Made by a program: the position numbers and the translations under genes. From Cytophagales bacterium (GTDB lineage Bacteria > Bacteroidota > Bacteroidia > Cytophagales > Cyclobacteriaceae), in contig DNTA01000187.1 of NCBI GenBank assembly GCA_003500135.1, positions 859 through 40,887 of the forward strand: a DNA stretch of 40,029 nucleotides. Direction: 5' to 3'. Below the pieces are notes generated by a model. It searched no databases and was not told where the DNA came from. It saw only the letters and a list, made by a program, of their open reading frames with translations. Below are positions 15,071-23,878 of the stretch, piece after piece (the stretch's first letter is position 1; each line of letters opens with the position of its first letter).

Positions 15071-16348
15071 TTAAAATCCTCCACGATATTTGTATGCGCT
15101 TGCTACTTTATCAATAGCTACTATATAAGCGGCAATTCGCATGGATACATTGTATTTCAATGCTGTTTCATATACCACATCAAAGGAACTTTTCATGATT
15201 CTATCTGATCGTCGGTTTACACGGTCGCGTGTCCATTTGTATCCCAAGCGGTTTTGTACCCACTCGAAGTACGACACTGTCACACCCCCAGCATTGGCTA
15301 GAATATCCGGGACAACGGTAATGCCTTTTTCATTTATAATATCATCAGCTTTGGCTGAAGTAGGGCCATTGGCGCCTTCGACAATCAGCTTGGCTTTAAT
15401 TTTATCGGCATTGTACATGGTAATCACATCTTCAAGTGCAGCGGGGATCAGTACATCCACATCCAGAAAAAGAAGGTTATCACCTGAATCCATCTTTTCA
15501 GCGCCTTCAAAACCCTCCAGCGTACCTTTATTTTCATCACGATAGGCCATGGCTTCTTTCATTGATATTCCTTTTTCGTTGTAATATGCGCCAGTAATAT
15601 CGCTTATTGCAACGATTTTTGATCCTCTTTCTTCTAGCAAAAGTGCAGCGTATGAACCTACATTGCCAAAACCTTGAACAGATATTTTGGCATTATAGGG
15701 ATTAATTTTCAGCTTTTGCATAGCCGATAAGGTTGATACCATTACTCCACGTCCTGTGGCTTCCAGTCTACCCAAAGACCCACCAAGCACCAAAGGTTTA
15801 CCGGTAACCACACCACTAGTAGTTACGCCTCTACTTCGAGAAATCTGGTCCATCAACCAGGCCATCTCACGCTGACCTGTGCCCATGTCAGGAGCGGGAA
15901 TATCTGTATCAGGCCCAAAGACATCCTTCATTGCAGTAGCATATGCGCGGGTCAATCGTTCGATTTCACCTGAAGACATCGCTCTGGGATTACACCTGAT
16001 GCCGCCTTTTCCTCCCCCGTAGGGAATATCTACCACAGCACATTTCCAGGTCATCCATGCTGCAAGGGCTTTCACTTCATCCAGTGTTACATTAAGGTCA
16101 TAACGAATCCCACCTTTTGAAGGGCCCAGAATATTATTATGGATTACCCTGATTCCTTCAAAAACCTGAATAGATCCGTCGTCCATCGTAATGGGCAGCG
16201 ATACTATCACCTGCTTGTCTGGTGTTTTCAGTACATTGTATACTTCTTCATTCAGTCCCAAATGTTTTGCCGCGATGTGGAATCTCGACATCATGGACTC
16301 AAAAGGATTTTCTTTATCCTTGATAGGTGCGGGCTCTATATAGGCCAT
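15071..16348 (-). CDS. Glu/Leu/Phe/Val family dehydrogenase, probably glutamate dehydrogenase
   Basis: 425 aa, cytoplasmic, oxidative deamination of glutamate to 2-oxoglutarate (or the reverse). The N-terminal catalytic domain has GPSKGGIRYDLNVTLDEVKA and PYGGGKGGIRCNP with catalytic Lys114, then IPAPDMGTGQREMAWLMD. The Rossmann domain has VQGFGNVGSYAALLLEERG, and the C-terminus has VEGANGPTSAKADDI. Length and motifs match the ~420-residue hexameric NAD-type enzymes rather than the 450-residue NADP type. It lies between cdsA (90 bases upstream) and psd, but its own terminator separates it from psd. Confidence 0.93.
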   Translation of the reverse strand: MAYIEPAPIKDKENPFESMMSRFHIAAKHLGLNEEVYNVLKTPDKQVIVSLPITMDDGSIQVFEGIRVIHNNILGPSKGGIRYDLNVTLDEVKALAAWMTWKCAVVDIPYGGGKGGIRCNPRAMSSGEIERLTRAYATAMKDVFGPDTDIPAPDMGTGQREMAWLMDQISRSRGVTTSGVVTGKPLVLGGSLGRLEATGRGVMVSTLSAMQKLKINPYNAKISVQGFGNVGSYAALLLEERGSKIVAISDITGAYYNEKGISMKEAMAYRDENKGTLEGFEGAEKMDSGDNLLFLDVDVLIPAALEDVITMYNADKIKAKLIVEGANGPTSAKADDIINEKGITVVPDILANAGGVTVSYFEWVQNRLGYKWTRDRVNRRSDRIMKSSFDVVYETALKYNVSMRIAAYIVAIDKVASAYKYRGGF

Positions 16349-16436
16349 ATGAGATTAAAAATTTAGTTGACGAATTAGGGAGGTAAAATTAAAAAATTTT
16401 AAAAGAAAGAAGATTTTATTTCGGTTTTTTAAATCA

Positions 16437-17273
16437 CTATTGAAAAAGTGCTAAAAAAGCTGCTATAAACGGTATTGAAAGCAATAATGCATCAAAACGA
16501 TCCAAAAATCCTCCATGTCCCGGCAATGAAGTACCCGAATCTTTGATCTCTATGCTCCTTTTGAAAAGCGATTCCACTAAATCACCATAGGTACCCGCTA
16601 CGGTGGTCAGTATTCCTATCACCAGCCATTTCCACAATTCAAGTGTATTGAAATAGTGAGAAATGACAATGGAGAGCAAGATTGTTAACAAAGCGCCACC
16701 GATAAAACCTTCCCATGATTTATTGGGCGAAACACGTTCAAATAGTTTCTTTTTACCAAAAGTGGCGCCGGCAAAATATGCTCCGGTATCGCTGGCCCAG
16801 GTCATTAAAAGAATCCCGATTATCACTTCATAGTTATAAATGCCGTCTCGAAAAGCAATCGTATGTAAGAGCGCGAAGGGCACCCCCACATAGATAATCC
16901 CCAGAAATGTATATGCGATATTTGTAAAAGGCTTGTTTTCCCCTCTTTTGTAGAGCTTTATAAAAAACACTATGGCGCTTACCGGGAACAGGATGAAGTA
17001 AAGGCGTGACTGTTCCATTCCGGATTGTACCAAAAAGGTAACGAAGAATAGGATAACAGCCGTAAAAGTACCCCAGAATTTTAGTGGCAACATACCGTCG
17101 AGTAGAAGGAGTTTATAAAACTCATAAATCGTAAAAAATAAAATAATGGCAAAAACCACCAGGTAACTGTACTGTGAATAAACAATTGCCGATATCAGTA
17201 CAGCCACGCCTATTAGCGCCACAATAACTCGCTGTGTGAGATTGTTATATTTATTCAAAACGGATGTCTTCAT
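16437..17273 (-). CDS. cdsA: Phosphatidate cytidylyltransferase
   Basis: 278 aa integral membrane enzyme making CDP-diacylglycerol from phosphatidic acid and CTP, the branch point of phospholipid synthesis. About eight hydrophobic segments are visible. The family signature is at the C-terminus: DTGAYFAGATFGKKKL, RVSPNKSWEGFIGG, GDLVESLFKRSIEIKDSG and LPGHGGFLDRFDAL, containing the acidic metal-binding residues. The start at 17273 overlaps the end of the DUF2007 gene by 23 bases, so it is translated with that gene and the CPBP gene as one operon. Confidence 0.96.
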   Translation of the reverse strand: MKTSVLNKYNNLTQRVIVALIGVAVLISAIVYSQYSYLVVFAIILFFTIYEFYKLLLLDGMLPLKFWGTFTAVILFFVTFLVQSGMEQSRLYFILFPVSAIVFFIKLYKRGENKPFTNIAYTFLGIIYVGVPFALLHTIAFRDGIYNYEVIIGILLMTWASDTGAYFAGATFGKKKLFERVSPNKSWEGFIGGALLTILLSIVISHYFNTLELWKWLVIGILTTVAGTYGDLVESLFKRSIEIKDSGTSLPGHGGFLDRFDALLLSIPFIAAFLALFQ

Positions 17274-17457
17274 CGATAATTTTTAAGGCCTTGATCACAT
17301 GATCCTGGGAGACATGCACTTCGTAATGGCCAAAATGATAATTTGAATCTTTTTTATTGAGTACTATTGCAGGCGTTTCCATATCCTCAAGCACTGATTT
17401 TACTATTTCAGCACGATGCAGGATCGCTGATTCATATACTTTCTTCCACTTTTCCAT
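17251..17457 (-). CDS. DUF2007 domain protein
   Basis: 68 aa. The whole protein is a DUF2007 (putative signal-transducing protein) domain: YESAILHRAEIVKSVLEDME, TPAIVLNKKDSNYHFGHYEV. This ACT-like small fold is widespread in Bacteroidota and its function is not known. It overlaps both neighbours (CPBP protease by 26 bases, cdsA by 23), so it is certainly part of the operon and probably expressed in fixed ratio with them. Confidence 0.88.
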   Translation of the reverse strand: MEKWKKVYESAILHRAEIVKSVLEDMETPAIVLNKKDSNYHFGHYEVHVSQDHVIKALKIIDEDIRFE

Positions 17458-18388
17458 GCAGTTTTTTATAGTGACGGTAAAGAAATACCATTGAAGCTAT
17501 AAATATGATCAAAAAAGGCAAAATTGCATACCATGGCGCCGACTCATCCGACTCTACATCATATGAAATCTTGTCTTGTTGGTATAGGTACAACACTAAT
17601 AGTGAAATGCCATTGTTCACAAAATGGCCTAAAACGGCCAGCCAGATATTGCCAGACCAGACATAAAGGTAACCGAAAAGCGCCCCCAGCAATACACGAG
17701 GTATGAATCCATAAAACTGAACATGAATAGCGCTGAATAATATGGCCGCCAGCCAGATGGCCAAGTGATGATTTTTACTTATTTGAAAAAATATATTTTG
17801 TATGGCGCCTCTAAATAGCAATTCCTCAACTATTGCCGGAATGATCGCTACCACAACAATAGCTGCTAAAAAGTAAGAAACACTGTCAAATTTTGTCAAG
17901 AATTCGGTTACTTCCCTCAACTGATCTTCCATATTTTTGGCCCAGTCTTCAAAAGGCTGAAGAAAACCAGGCAGGTCCATATTGGCATTCCATTCAATAA
18001 ATACCGTGTTCACAATCATAAAACTGAAAGTGGCCAAGACAGCCATTACCAGCATTTGATCTTCCAGTCCTTTTATCGGCAAAAGAATGAAGGGATTTTT
18101 TCGCTCATAAATACTGAAGTAAAGCAAAACAGGAGTTAAAAAAGCGCCCAAAGCTGAAGCCCCCTGATACAACAATAATGCTTTTCGTCCGTTTTCAAAG
18201 GTTTCAGGCTGCTGCAAAAAGCGGTCTAATGACATGGCATCAATATTGTAAATCAATGTTGTAAAACCTATACCAAGAACGGGCCCGATTAATAAAACTC
18301 CCGCCACTGTAAAAAGAAATACAACAATTAGAGCTAAAACTGGGTTTCTTTGATCGGAAAATAGGCGCTTATATTCTATATTGTTCAT
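17432..18388 (-). CDS. CPBP family intramembrane glutamic endopeptidase
   Basis: 318 aa, about eight membrane segments. The CPBP (CAAX protease/bacteriocin-processing, ABI) motifs are all present: motif 1 PAIVEELLFRGAI with Glu188-Glu189 and Arg193, motif 2 FSAIHVQF with His222, motif 3 AVLGHFVNNG with His255. These are intramembrane proteases related to Rce1; bacterial substrates are mostly unknown. A cytoplasmic or periplasmic loop at ~135-170 is unusually acidic. First gene of the CPBP-DUF2007-cdsA operon, divergent from dusB with only 36 bases between start codons. Confidence 0.92.
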   Translation of the reverse strand: MNNIEYKRLFSDQRNPVLALIVVFLFTVAGVLLIGPVLGIGFTTLIYNIDAMSLDRFLQQPETFENGRKALLLYQGASALGAFLTPVLLYFSIYERKNPFILLPIKGLEDQMLVMAVLATFSFMIVNTVFIEWNANMDLPGFLQPFEDWAKNMEDQLREVTEFLTKFDSVSYFLAAIVVVAIIPAIVEELLFRGAIQNIFFQISKNHHLAIWLAAILFSAIHVQFYGFIPRVLLGALFGYLYVWSGNIWLAVLGHFVNNGISLLVLYLYQQDKISYDVESDESAPWYAILPFLIIFIASMVFLYRHYKKLHGKVEESI

Positions 18389-18424
18389 ATTGTGGCTAAA
18401 TTTACAGCAAAAATTTGAATTACC

Positions 18425-19417
18425 TTGGTGAAGATTGGAAACTTAGAGTTGGGGGATTTTCCTTTGTTACTCGCTCCGATGGAAGATGTGAGCGACCCTC
18501 CATTTCGAGCAGTTTGTAAGGAAAACGGGGTTGATTTGATGTACACGGAATTTATTTCTGCAGAAGGCCTCATTAGAGATGCGGAAAAGAGCCTACAAAA
18601 ACTGGATATTTACGATTATGAACGTCCTATTGGCATCCAGATTTTTGGCGACAAAATAGAGTCGATGCGCGAAGCTGCGGCCATTGCCGAAGAAGCCAAC
18701 CCCGAAATAATCGATATTAACTATGGCTGCCCGGTTAAAAAAGTAGCCTGTAAAGGAGCAGGTGCGGGCATACTGTTAGACCTGCCCAAAATGCAGTCAA
18801 TGACCGCAGAAATTGTCAATCGGGTTAACAAACCCGTAACTGTTAAAACACGTCTCGGCTGGGATGATAAAAACATAAAAATAGTGGAAGTGGCTCAAAG
18901 GCTACAGGATGTAGGCATACAGGCTTTGACCATTCATGGTCGGACGAGGGTACAGATGTACAAAGGAGTTGCTGACTGGAACCCAATTGCCAAAGTTAAA
19001 AATCACGCAGCTATAAACATACCCATATTTGGGAATGGTGATATTGATACTCCTCAAAAAGCGCTGGAATACCGCGAAAAATACGATGTAGATGGCATAA
19101 TGATTGGTAGAGCCAGTATAGGATACCCCTGGATTTTCAATGAAATAAAACACTTTTTCGATACCGGTGAAATACTGCCCGGGCCCGATATAGATGAGCG
19201 TGTAAAAGTAGCCAAAAAACATCTTTCCTTTAGTGTAGAGTGGAAGGGTGAACGTAAAGGTCTTTACGAAATGCGCCGGCACTACACCAATTATTTTAAA
19301 GGTATTCCGAATTTCAAGCCCTTCCGGACGCGGCTTGTGACATCAGAAGAATATAATGAGGTGATGGGTTTACTTGATGAAATTGCCGTAACCTTCCAAC
19401 CCGAGGTGATGCCATGA
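18425..19417 (+). CDS. dusB: tRNA-dihydrouridine synthase B
   Basis: About 330 aa FMN enzyme that reduces uridine to dihydrouridine in the tRNA D-loop. TIM-barrel start APMEDVSDPPFRAVC; active-site loop NYGCPVKKVACKGAGAGIL with catalytic Cys102; IHGRTRVQMYKGVADW and GNGDIDTPQKAL contact FMN. The MEDVSDPPF and CPVKKV variants fit the DusB group. There is no ATG at the start: the first possible codons are TTG 18425 and GTG 18428, both directly before KIGNLELGDFP, so a non-ATG start is certain and the exact one is open. It overlaps the next gene by four bases (ATGA). Confidence 0.92.
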   Translation: MVKIGNLELGDFPLLLAPMEDVSDPPFRAVCKENGVDLMYTEFISAEGLIRDAEKSLQKLDIYDYERPIGIQIFGDKIESMREAAAIAEEANPEIIDINYGCPVKKVACKGAGAGILLDLPKMQSMTAEIVNRVNKPVTVKTRLGWDDKNIKIVEVAQRLQDVGIQALTIHGRTRVQMYKGVADWNPIAKVKNHAAINIPIFGNGDIDTPQKALEYREKYDVDGIMIGRASIGYPWIFNEIKHFFDTGEILPGPDIDERVKVAKKHLSFSVEWKGERKGLYEMRRHYTNYFKGIPNFKPFRTRLVTSEEYNEVMGLLDEIAVTFQPEVMP

Positions 19418-20307
19418 GTAAACCGGCGGGGCCAAGTGATGTAACACTTTCATGGCTTTTACTACTATTGCTTTCATTGATTTGGGGCAGTTCTTTCATT
19501 TTGATTAAAAAAGGACTGCTGGTTTTTACTCCAACTGAAGTGGCAGGCATAAGAATTGGTTCTGCATCATTGGTGCTGGCGCCTTATGCCGTAAAAAAGT
19601 GGCGCAAAGTAGATAAGCATTATGCAAAATACCTGCTTATATCAGGGGTTGTTGGTTCGCTCATTCCGGCATTCCTTTTTGCCCTTGCCCAAACCCAGTT
19701 GGACAGCGGTATAACAGGTGTGCTCAATGCACTGACACCGATTTTCGTGCTCATTATGGGATTGATATTTTTTAGCCAGAAGTCTAATGCCCGAATGATC
19801 ATTGGTATTTTCATTGGCTTTGTAGGCACATTGTTACTCATCCTGGCCTCCTCGGGTGGAAATCCCGGACAATTGAACTTCTACGCTTTTTTTGTGGTCC
19901 TGGCCACTTTGTGTTACGGCATTAATCTCAATCTGATCAAATACTACCTGACCTCCATCAGAGCGCTGGAAATTACCGCCATATCATTAGTAATGGTTGG
20001 CCCCTTTACCATCATATTTCTTTTGCTTTTTACCTCATTCAACCATAAAATAGTGTATACTGAAGGCGCCTGGCTTTCCTTTGGATACTTGTGTATGCTC
20101 GGGATTATTGGTACCGCCACGGCCTTGGGGATATTCAATAAACTCGTTAAACTAAGCACTCCGTTGTTCTCGAGTTCGGTTACCTACATCATACCAATAG
20201 TTGCTGTATTATGGGGCGTATTTGATGGAGAAAAGTTAACCATATACCACTATTTAAGCATGTTGGTAATTCTTGTTGGCGTTTTCTTGGCAAATAGAAG
20301 GCGATAA
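19414..20307 (+). CDS. DMT superfamily (EamA) transporter
   Basis: 297 aa inner-membrane protein with ten hydrophobic segments in two EamA repeats (first repeat from LLLLLSLIWGSSFILIKKGL; second from NFYAFFVVLATLCYGINLNL). EamA proteins export amino acids, metabolites or drugs; nothing here tells the substrate. Its start overlaps the dusB stop, so the pair is co-transcribed, although a functional link is not obvious. Confidence 0.9.
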   Translation: MSKPAGPSDVTLSWLLLLLLSLIWGSSFILIKKGLLVFTPTEVAGIRIGSASLVLAPYAVKKWRKVDKHYAKYLLISGVVGSLIPAFLFALAQTQLDSGITGVLNALTPIFVLIMGLIFFSQKSNARMIIGIFIGFVGTLLLILASSGGNPGQLNFYAFFVVLATLCYGINLNLIKYYLTSIRALEITAISLVMVGPFTIIFLLLFTSFNHKIVYTEGAWLSFGYLCMLGIIGTATALGIFNKLVKLSTPLFSSSVTYIIPIVAVLWGVFDGEKLTIYHYLSMLVILVGVFLANRRR

Positions 20308-20340
20308 TAAAAATTTACCAAATTTTTGACGTGTAAAGTG

Positions 20341-20360
20341 AAACCTTTAGTAGGTTTTTA
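20341..20360 (+). terminator. Possible terminator after the EamA gene
   Basis: AAACCT, loop TTAGT, AGGTTT followed by TTTA forms a short hairpin with a weak T-tract 33 bases after the transporter stop. The six-base stem is AT-rich, so the call is tentative. Confidence 0.35.
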
Positions 20361-20414
20361 CCTGTTTAAGTATATGAAGGCGAAATTATTTATCACCCTT
20401 TAATCCCGCTTAAT

Positions 20415-20831
20415 ATGAAGAACTATAACAACAGAATCTCCGCCTCCATTAAGGAAAAAGATTTGAAAGAAATTCTGGATGCCATTGATTTTATCGATGA
20501 AAAACTTTCAGAACTGGTCACATTGAGCAAGGAAGAAGCAATGGCGCTACCCAGAATGCAGGAAGACACGATTTTGTTTGTTAGCAAGAGCCTTGAAAGT
20601 GCTTACAAAAATATAAATGCAGTACCCAAAAATGTTGAACTTGACGAAGTAAAGAAAGATCTTGAGCTCTGTAAATCAATCGAAAAGATTTCCACACCGC
20701 TCAATGCGATTATGAAAAAACTCAATGACAGCGCTTTGTTAGCCAGTAGTGAAGCCTATTTGCCGGCAATAGCTATTCATAATGCACTTTCAAGCCGAGG
20801 TCACCAAAAAAGGTCAGGCGCCCTTCATTAA
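20415..20831 (+). CDS. Conserved hypothetical protein of Bacteroidota
   Basis: 138 aa, all alpha-helical in appearance, no signal or membrane segment. The pattern ISASIKEKDLKEILDAIDFI, SELVTLSKEEAMALPRMQED and SSEAYLPAIAIHNAL matches a family I remember only as hypothetical proteins in this phylum (ISAxITxxD, LPxMxDKTxxFV, GSEAYxxALxxYNxVK). Those homologues normally continue with a conserved tail of about 20 residues around NVPG; here the C-terminus is a basic SSRGHQKRSGALH instead, and the gene overlaps the convergent K+ channel gene by 18 bases. The end may therefore have been replaced or truncated. Function unknown. Confidence 0.7.
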   Translation: MKNYNNRISASIKEKDLKEILDAIDFIDEKLSELVTLSKEEAMALPRMQEDTILFVSKSLESAYKNINAVPKNVELDEVKKDLELCKSIEKISTPLNAIMKKLNDSALLASSEAYLPAIAIHNALSSRGHQKRSGALH

Positions 20832-21848
20832 GAATTGCTTCTTCATGCGCTGAATTGATTCCCTGTTTCCCAGAACGATAAGGACAATACCTTCCTGTAT
20901 GACAGTGCCAGCGCCTGGTGTAAATCGAAGCGCGGCCTCATGATCTTTTATGCCCAATACGCTCACGCCAGTTTTGTTACGAAAATCGAGTTCTCTAAGC
21001 GATTTATTTCTGAATTCTGACCTCAAATCGCCGTAAGTGATCTCTTCAAGTATATATTCATTTTCACTTACGTTATTAAGTACATTGAGCAGTTCGATAA
21101 CATAGGGCTTAGTAATGATTTGAGCCATATGAAGGCCACCTAATGCGTCGGGCATGACTACGTGGTTCGCTCCTGCCCTGCGCAGCTTTTGTCCTGACTT
21201 TTCGTCCGAGGCCCGGGCAATGATCTTTATATTGGGGTTGAGCTCCCGTGCAGTGAGTGATATAAACACATTATCGGCATCGTTGGGTAGCGTTGTAATA
21301 ATAGCCCTGGCACGTTGAATGCCTGCCGAGTTAAGAATTTCATCAGTGGTGGCATCTCCCACAATCACATTGTATTTCAATGAATCGGGAATAGTTTCAA
21401 GCGTGCTTTCATTGCGTTCAATAATGAAGAGCCTTTCCTTACTATTTACTAATTCGCTAACGGCTTTGATCCCATTTCGACCAAACCCACATACAATTAT
21501 ATGGTTGCGAACATTTTTAAATTCACGGCCTTGCATAAAACTTTTAAGTATTTTGTTGAGCTCACCTTCAAAAATATAGGTGGTAAGCGTGGAAATAAGA
21601 TAGGCAAATATCACTAAATTGGAAAGGATGTAAAGACTGGTGAACACACGGCCATTTTCAGATAATTGTTTGACCTCCGTAAAACCTACCGTAGACAGCG
21701 TGATAACTGTCATATATAGGGCCTCGGTAAAACGGTAGTTCTCGATGAGCATGTAGCCACTAATTCCCGTCACGATTGACATTAACGAAAAACCGACGGC
21801 TAACATCAGACGGCTTAAACTCTTTGTAATGGGGAAGTTTAAATACAC
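20814..21848 (-). CDS. Ion channel with RCK (TrkA-N/TrkA-C) regulatory domains
   Basis: 344 aa; start is GTG 21848. Two membrane segments (about 12-33 and 68-90) flank a pore loop with TLSTVGFTEV, where the filter is TVGFTE (53-58) instead of the usual TVGYGD. The cytoplasmic part has RCK_N: HIIVCGFGRNGIKAVSEL with the GxGxxG nucleotide motif, and GDATTDEILNSAGI; RCK_C follows to the end. MthK-type architecture: tetrameric K+-selective channel gated by ligand binding to the RCK ring. The altered filter occurs in other Bacteroidota homologues I remember, and may shift selectivity. Divergent from the TerB/LETM1-like gene (127 bases between starts). Confidence 0.88.
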   Translation of the reverse strand: MYLNFPITKSLSRLMLAVGFSLMSIVTGISGYMLIENYRFTEALYMTVITLSTVGFTEVKQLSENGRVFTSLYILSNLVIFAYLISTLTTYIFEGELNKILKSFMQGREFKNVRNHIIVCGFGRNGIKAVSELVNSKERLFIIERNESTLETIPDSLKYNVIVGDATTDEILNSAGIQRARAIITTLPNDADNVFISLTARELNPNIKIIARASDEKSGQKLRRAGANHVVMPDALGGLHMAQIITKPYVIELLNVLNNVSENEYILEEITYGDLRSEFRNKSLRELDFRNKTGVSVLGIKDHEAALRFTPGAGTVIQEGIVLIVLGNRESIQRMKKQFLMKGA

Positions 21849-21975
21849 GTGAGCAGTATTGATATTAATTACACCTCAATGAATTAGCGTCTAAATTAGG
21901 AAAAAAGGTTTTATTGTCCTGTTTTTATCATTGAAACATGGACAAAATTAGATATATTTCAGTAAGGAATCATTT

Positions 21976-23265
21976 ATGAAACCATCTCATAAAGGCTGGC
22001 TGACTGAATATTACAATTCACTAAATAGTGGAAACACCCTGTTCCGATATTTTCTCGAAATGAGGGATAACTATGCGAATTTAAATGAAGAACAGAAATT
22101 GTATGGAGTACTTCAACCCACCGGTTTATTGTACGGATATCCGCTGGCTGGCAGGAGCCCTTTTCAAATCAATATAAAAAAATGGGACGAAAAGTCACGT
22201 ATGAAAATGGTACTTGCCGATAGCATGATGAACCATGCGCTGCTTATTTCTCCGGCCCAATCGAACCATAAACACCTGGCGGATTACCTCCAACATAGCC
22301 TGGAAGAATTAATCATGTTTTATCGCACGGTACAGCCTGAATATTTTAAAAAGAAAAGGTTTAATTATAAAACGCCAACCGAAGGCCTGGAAAAACTTTT
22401 TGACGACCGAATTAAAGTTCACGGCAGGTTAAATAAGAGTTATTGGACTTCTTTATTTCAAAACAGCCTGTTGTTCCTCGATGTATATTACTACGGCCTA
22501 TGGATGAAAAAAGAAACCGGAATAATAAATTTCAATGATATTGAGAACCATCAAAACCAGATGCGACTTCTAATTTTACAACTTATCGCCTCTGCCGCCC
22601 AGGCCAATCAGGAAGTAACCTGCGAAGAACAAAATATATTTCACTTTTTCCTGCAATCAGCCGGATTGCCCTACGACTTGCATAAAAAAGCGAGCTTTTT
22701 TATAAAAGATCGTATTGGCCTTGAGGACATTGACCTCAGTGTTGCCGATAGCTGGATTTTGAAAAAGTATGTGCTTGAATTGGCCCTTCTAACTTTGTGG
22801 ACTGATAAGGAGTTGGATGAACTTGAAAAAACTTTTTTGAAAAAACTATCTTTACAGCTTGCCATGCCCGACGAGGAAGGTGAAACAAGCATGATGGCGA
22901 TTGAAAGTTTTGTAATATCTCACTGGGACGAGGTTTCATATTTACAATCAAGACACAATTTTTCTATCGTCCGCGATCACTTCAGCAAGAAATTGAAACA
23001 TGTGGTGGTAAAAAACACGAAAGCTGTGGAACAGGAGTTGAGAGAAAGCAAAGAATTAATGCAGTTGTTGTTAAAGGCCAATAAAGGCAAGCTGAACCCG
23101 GAAGAACAAAAAAAAGTGAAAGCGCAATTGATCGATATTTTAAAAACAATCCCAACCTTCGTTATAATAGCATTGCCGGGTACATTTATTACGCTTCCAC
23201 TTCTTATCAAGCTTTTACCTAAAAGCGCCTTCCCAAGCGCTTTTTCGGAAGAAGAAGAACTTTAG
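21976..23265 (+). CDS. LETM1-like protein with a TerB-like middle domain
   Basis: 429 aa. Residues ~1-190 are helical without a family I can name. Residues ~195-300 look like a TerB-type helical domain (MRLLILQLIASAAQANQEVT, acidic turn, FLKKLSLQLAMPDEEG). Residues ~350-425 resemble the LETM1 core: ELMQLLLKANKGKLNPEEQK, then a hydrophobic hairpin TIPTFVIIALPGTFITLPLL and KLLPKSAFPSAF, matching the LETM1 sequence in which a Pro-rich membrane segment precedes LFPxxLPSTF. LETM1 is the mitochondrial K+/H+ or Ca2+/H+ exchange factor. The single membrane segment would tether a large cytoplasmic part. Its divergent neighbour is a K+ channel, which supports a role in cation balance (inference). Ends in a four-base overlap with the convergent redoxin gene. 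Confidence 0.7.
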   Translation: MKPSHKGWLTEYYNSLNSGNTLFRYFLEMRDNYANLNEEQKLYGVLQPTGLLYGYPLAGRSPFQINIKKWDEKSRMKMVLADSMMNHALLISPAQSNHKHLADYLQHSLEELIMFYRTVQPEYFKKKRFNYKTPTEGLEKLFDDRIKVHGRLNKSYWTSLFQNSLLFLDVYYYGLWMKKETGIINFNDIENHQNQMRLLILQLIASAAQANQEVTCEEQNIFHFFLQSAGLPYDLHKKASFFIKDRIGLEDIDLSVADSWILKKYVLELALLTLWTDKELDELEKTFLKKLSLQLAMPDEEGETSMMAIESFVISHWDEVSYLQSRHNFSIVRDHFSKKLKHVVVKNTKAVEQELRESKELMQLLLKANKGKLNPEEQKKVKAQLIDILKTIPTFVIIALPGTFITLPLLIKLLPKSAFPSAFSEEEEL

Positions 23266-23867
23266 CCCTTACGCCATTTGATGGTACACCCAATTGCCTT
23301 GGTATTTTCTTCCCCTACTTCCTGTCCATTCATCAATGCTTCAATTGCGTTCTCGACATATTTCACATCGGCAGCATCTGCATCTTTGTAATTATTGTCA
23401 ATTGCACCTATATATCTGACTTTCATTTCATCGTCAAGTAAATATACATGTGGCGTGTACTTGGCGCCATATGCTTTCGCAACCTCCTGTGTTTCATCAT
23501 AAACATAAGCAAAAGGATAGCCTTTCTCTTTCGAAATGCGTTTCATTTCATCAAATGAGTCTTCGGGCTTGATCTCCGGATCATTCGGATTGATCGCAAT
23601 AACAGGATATCCTTTATCAGCATACTTATTGTGCAAATCGATGATCCGCTGCTCATATTTTTTAGCATAAGGGCAACTGTTGCAAGTAAAAATGACAACA
23701 TAGCCATCGGCATCCTTATAATCGGAAAGTGATACCATTTTGCCATCTACATTTTTCAATTCGAAGTCTGTGGCCTGATCACCCACCTGGTAACCATTGT
23801 TTACGAAGGCACTGGAAGCTACCAGCCCCGCAAAACATACTGTAAGTAAAATGCTTCTGATAATCAT
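23262..23867 (-). CDS. Exported thioredoxin-fold protein (redoxin/peroxiredoxin-like)
   Basis: 201 aa. Signal peptide MIIRSILLTVCFAGLVASSA. AhpC/TSA-like fold: GDQATDFELKNVDGKMVSLS, then VIFTCNSCPYAKKYEQRI with Cys62 and Cys65 as a CxxC pair, and the cis-Pro loop KYTPHVYLLDD. This subgroup (TCNSCPYAKKYE) is common in Bacteroidota and usually annotated as a thioredoxin family protein; likely a periplasmic thiol reductase or peroxidase. It is the second gene of a pair, 11 bases after the TlpA-like gene. Confidence 0.88.
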   Translation of the reverse strand: MIIRSILLTVCFAGLVASSAFVNNGYQVGDQATDFELKNVDGKMVSLSDYKDADGYVVIFTCNSCPYAKKYEQRIIDLHNKYADKGYPVIAINPNDPEIKPEDSFDEMKRISKEKGYPFAYVYDETQEVAKAYGAKYTPHVYLLDDEMKVRYIGAIDNNYKDADAADVKYVENAIEALMNGQEVGEENTKAIGCTIKWRKG

Positions 23868-23878
23868 GATAGTTGGAT

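Noticed and set aside
15141..15545. 134-codon open frame on the plus strand
   Set aside because: Lies wholly antisense to the well-supported glutamate dehydrogenase gene and shows no domain pattern.
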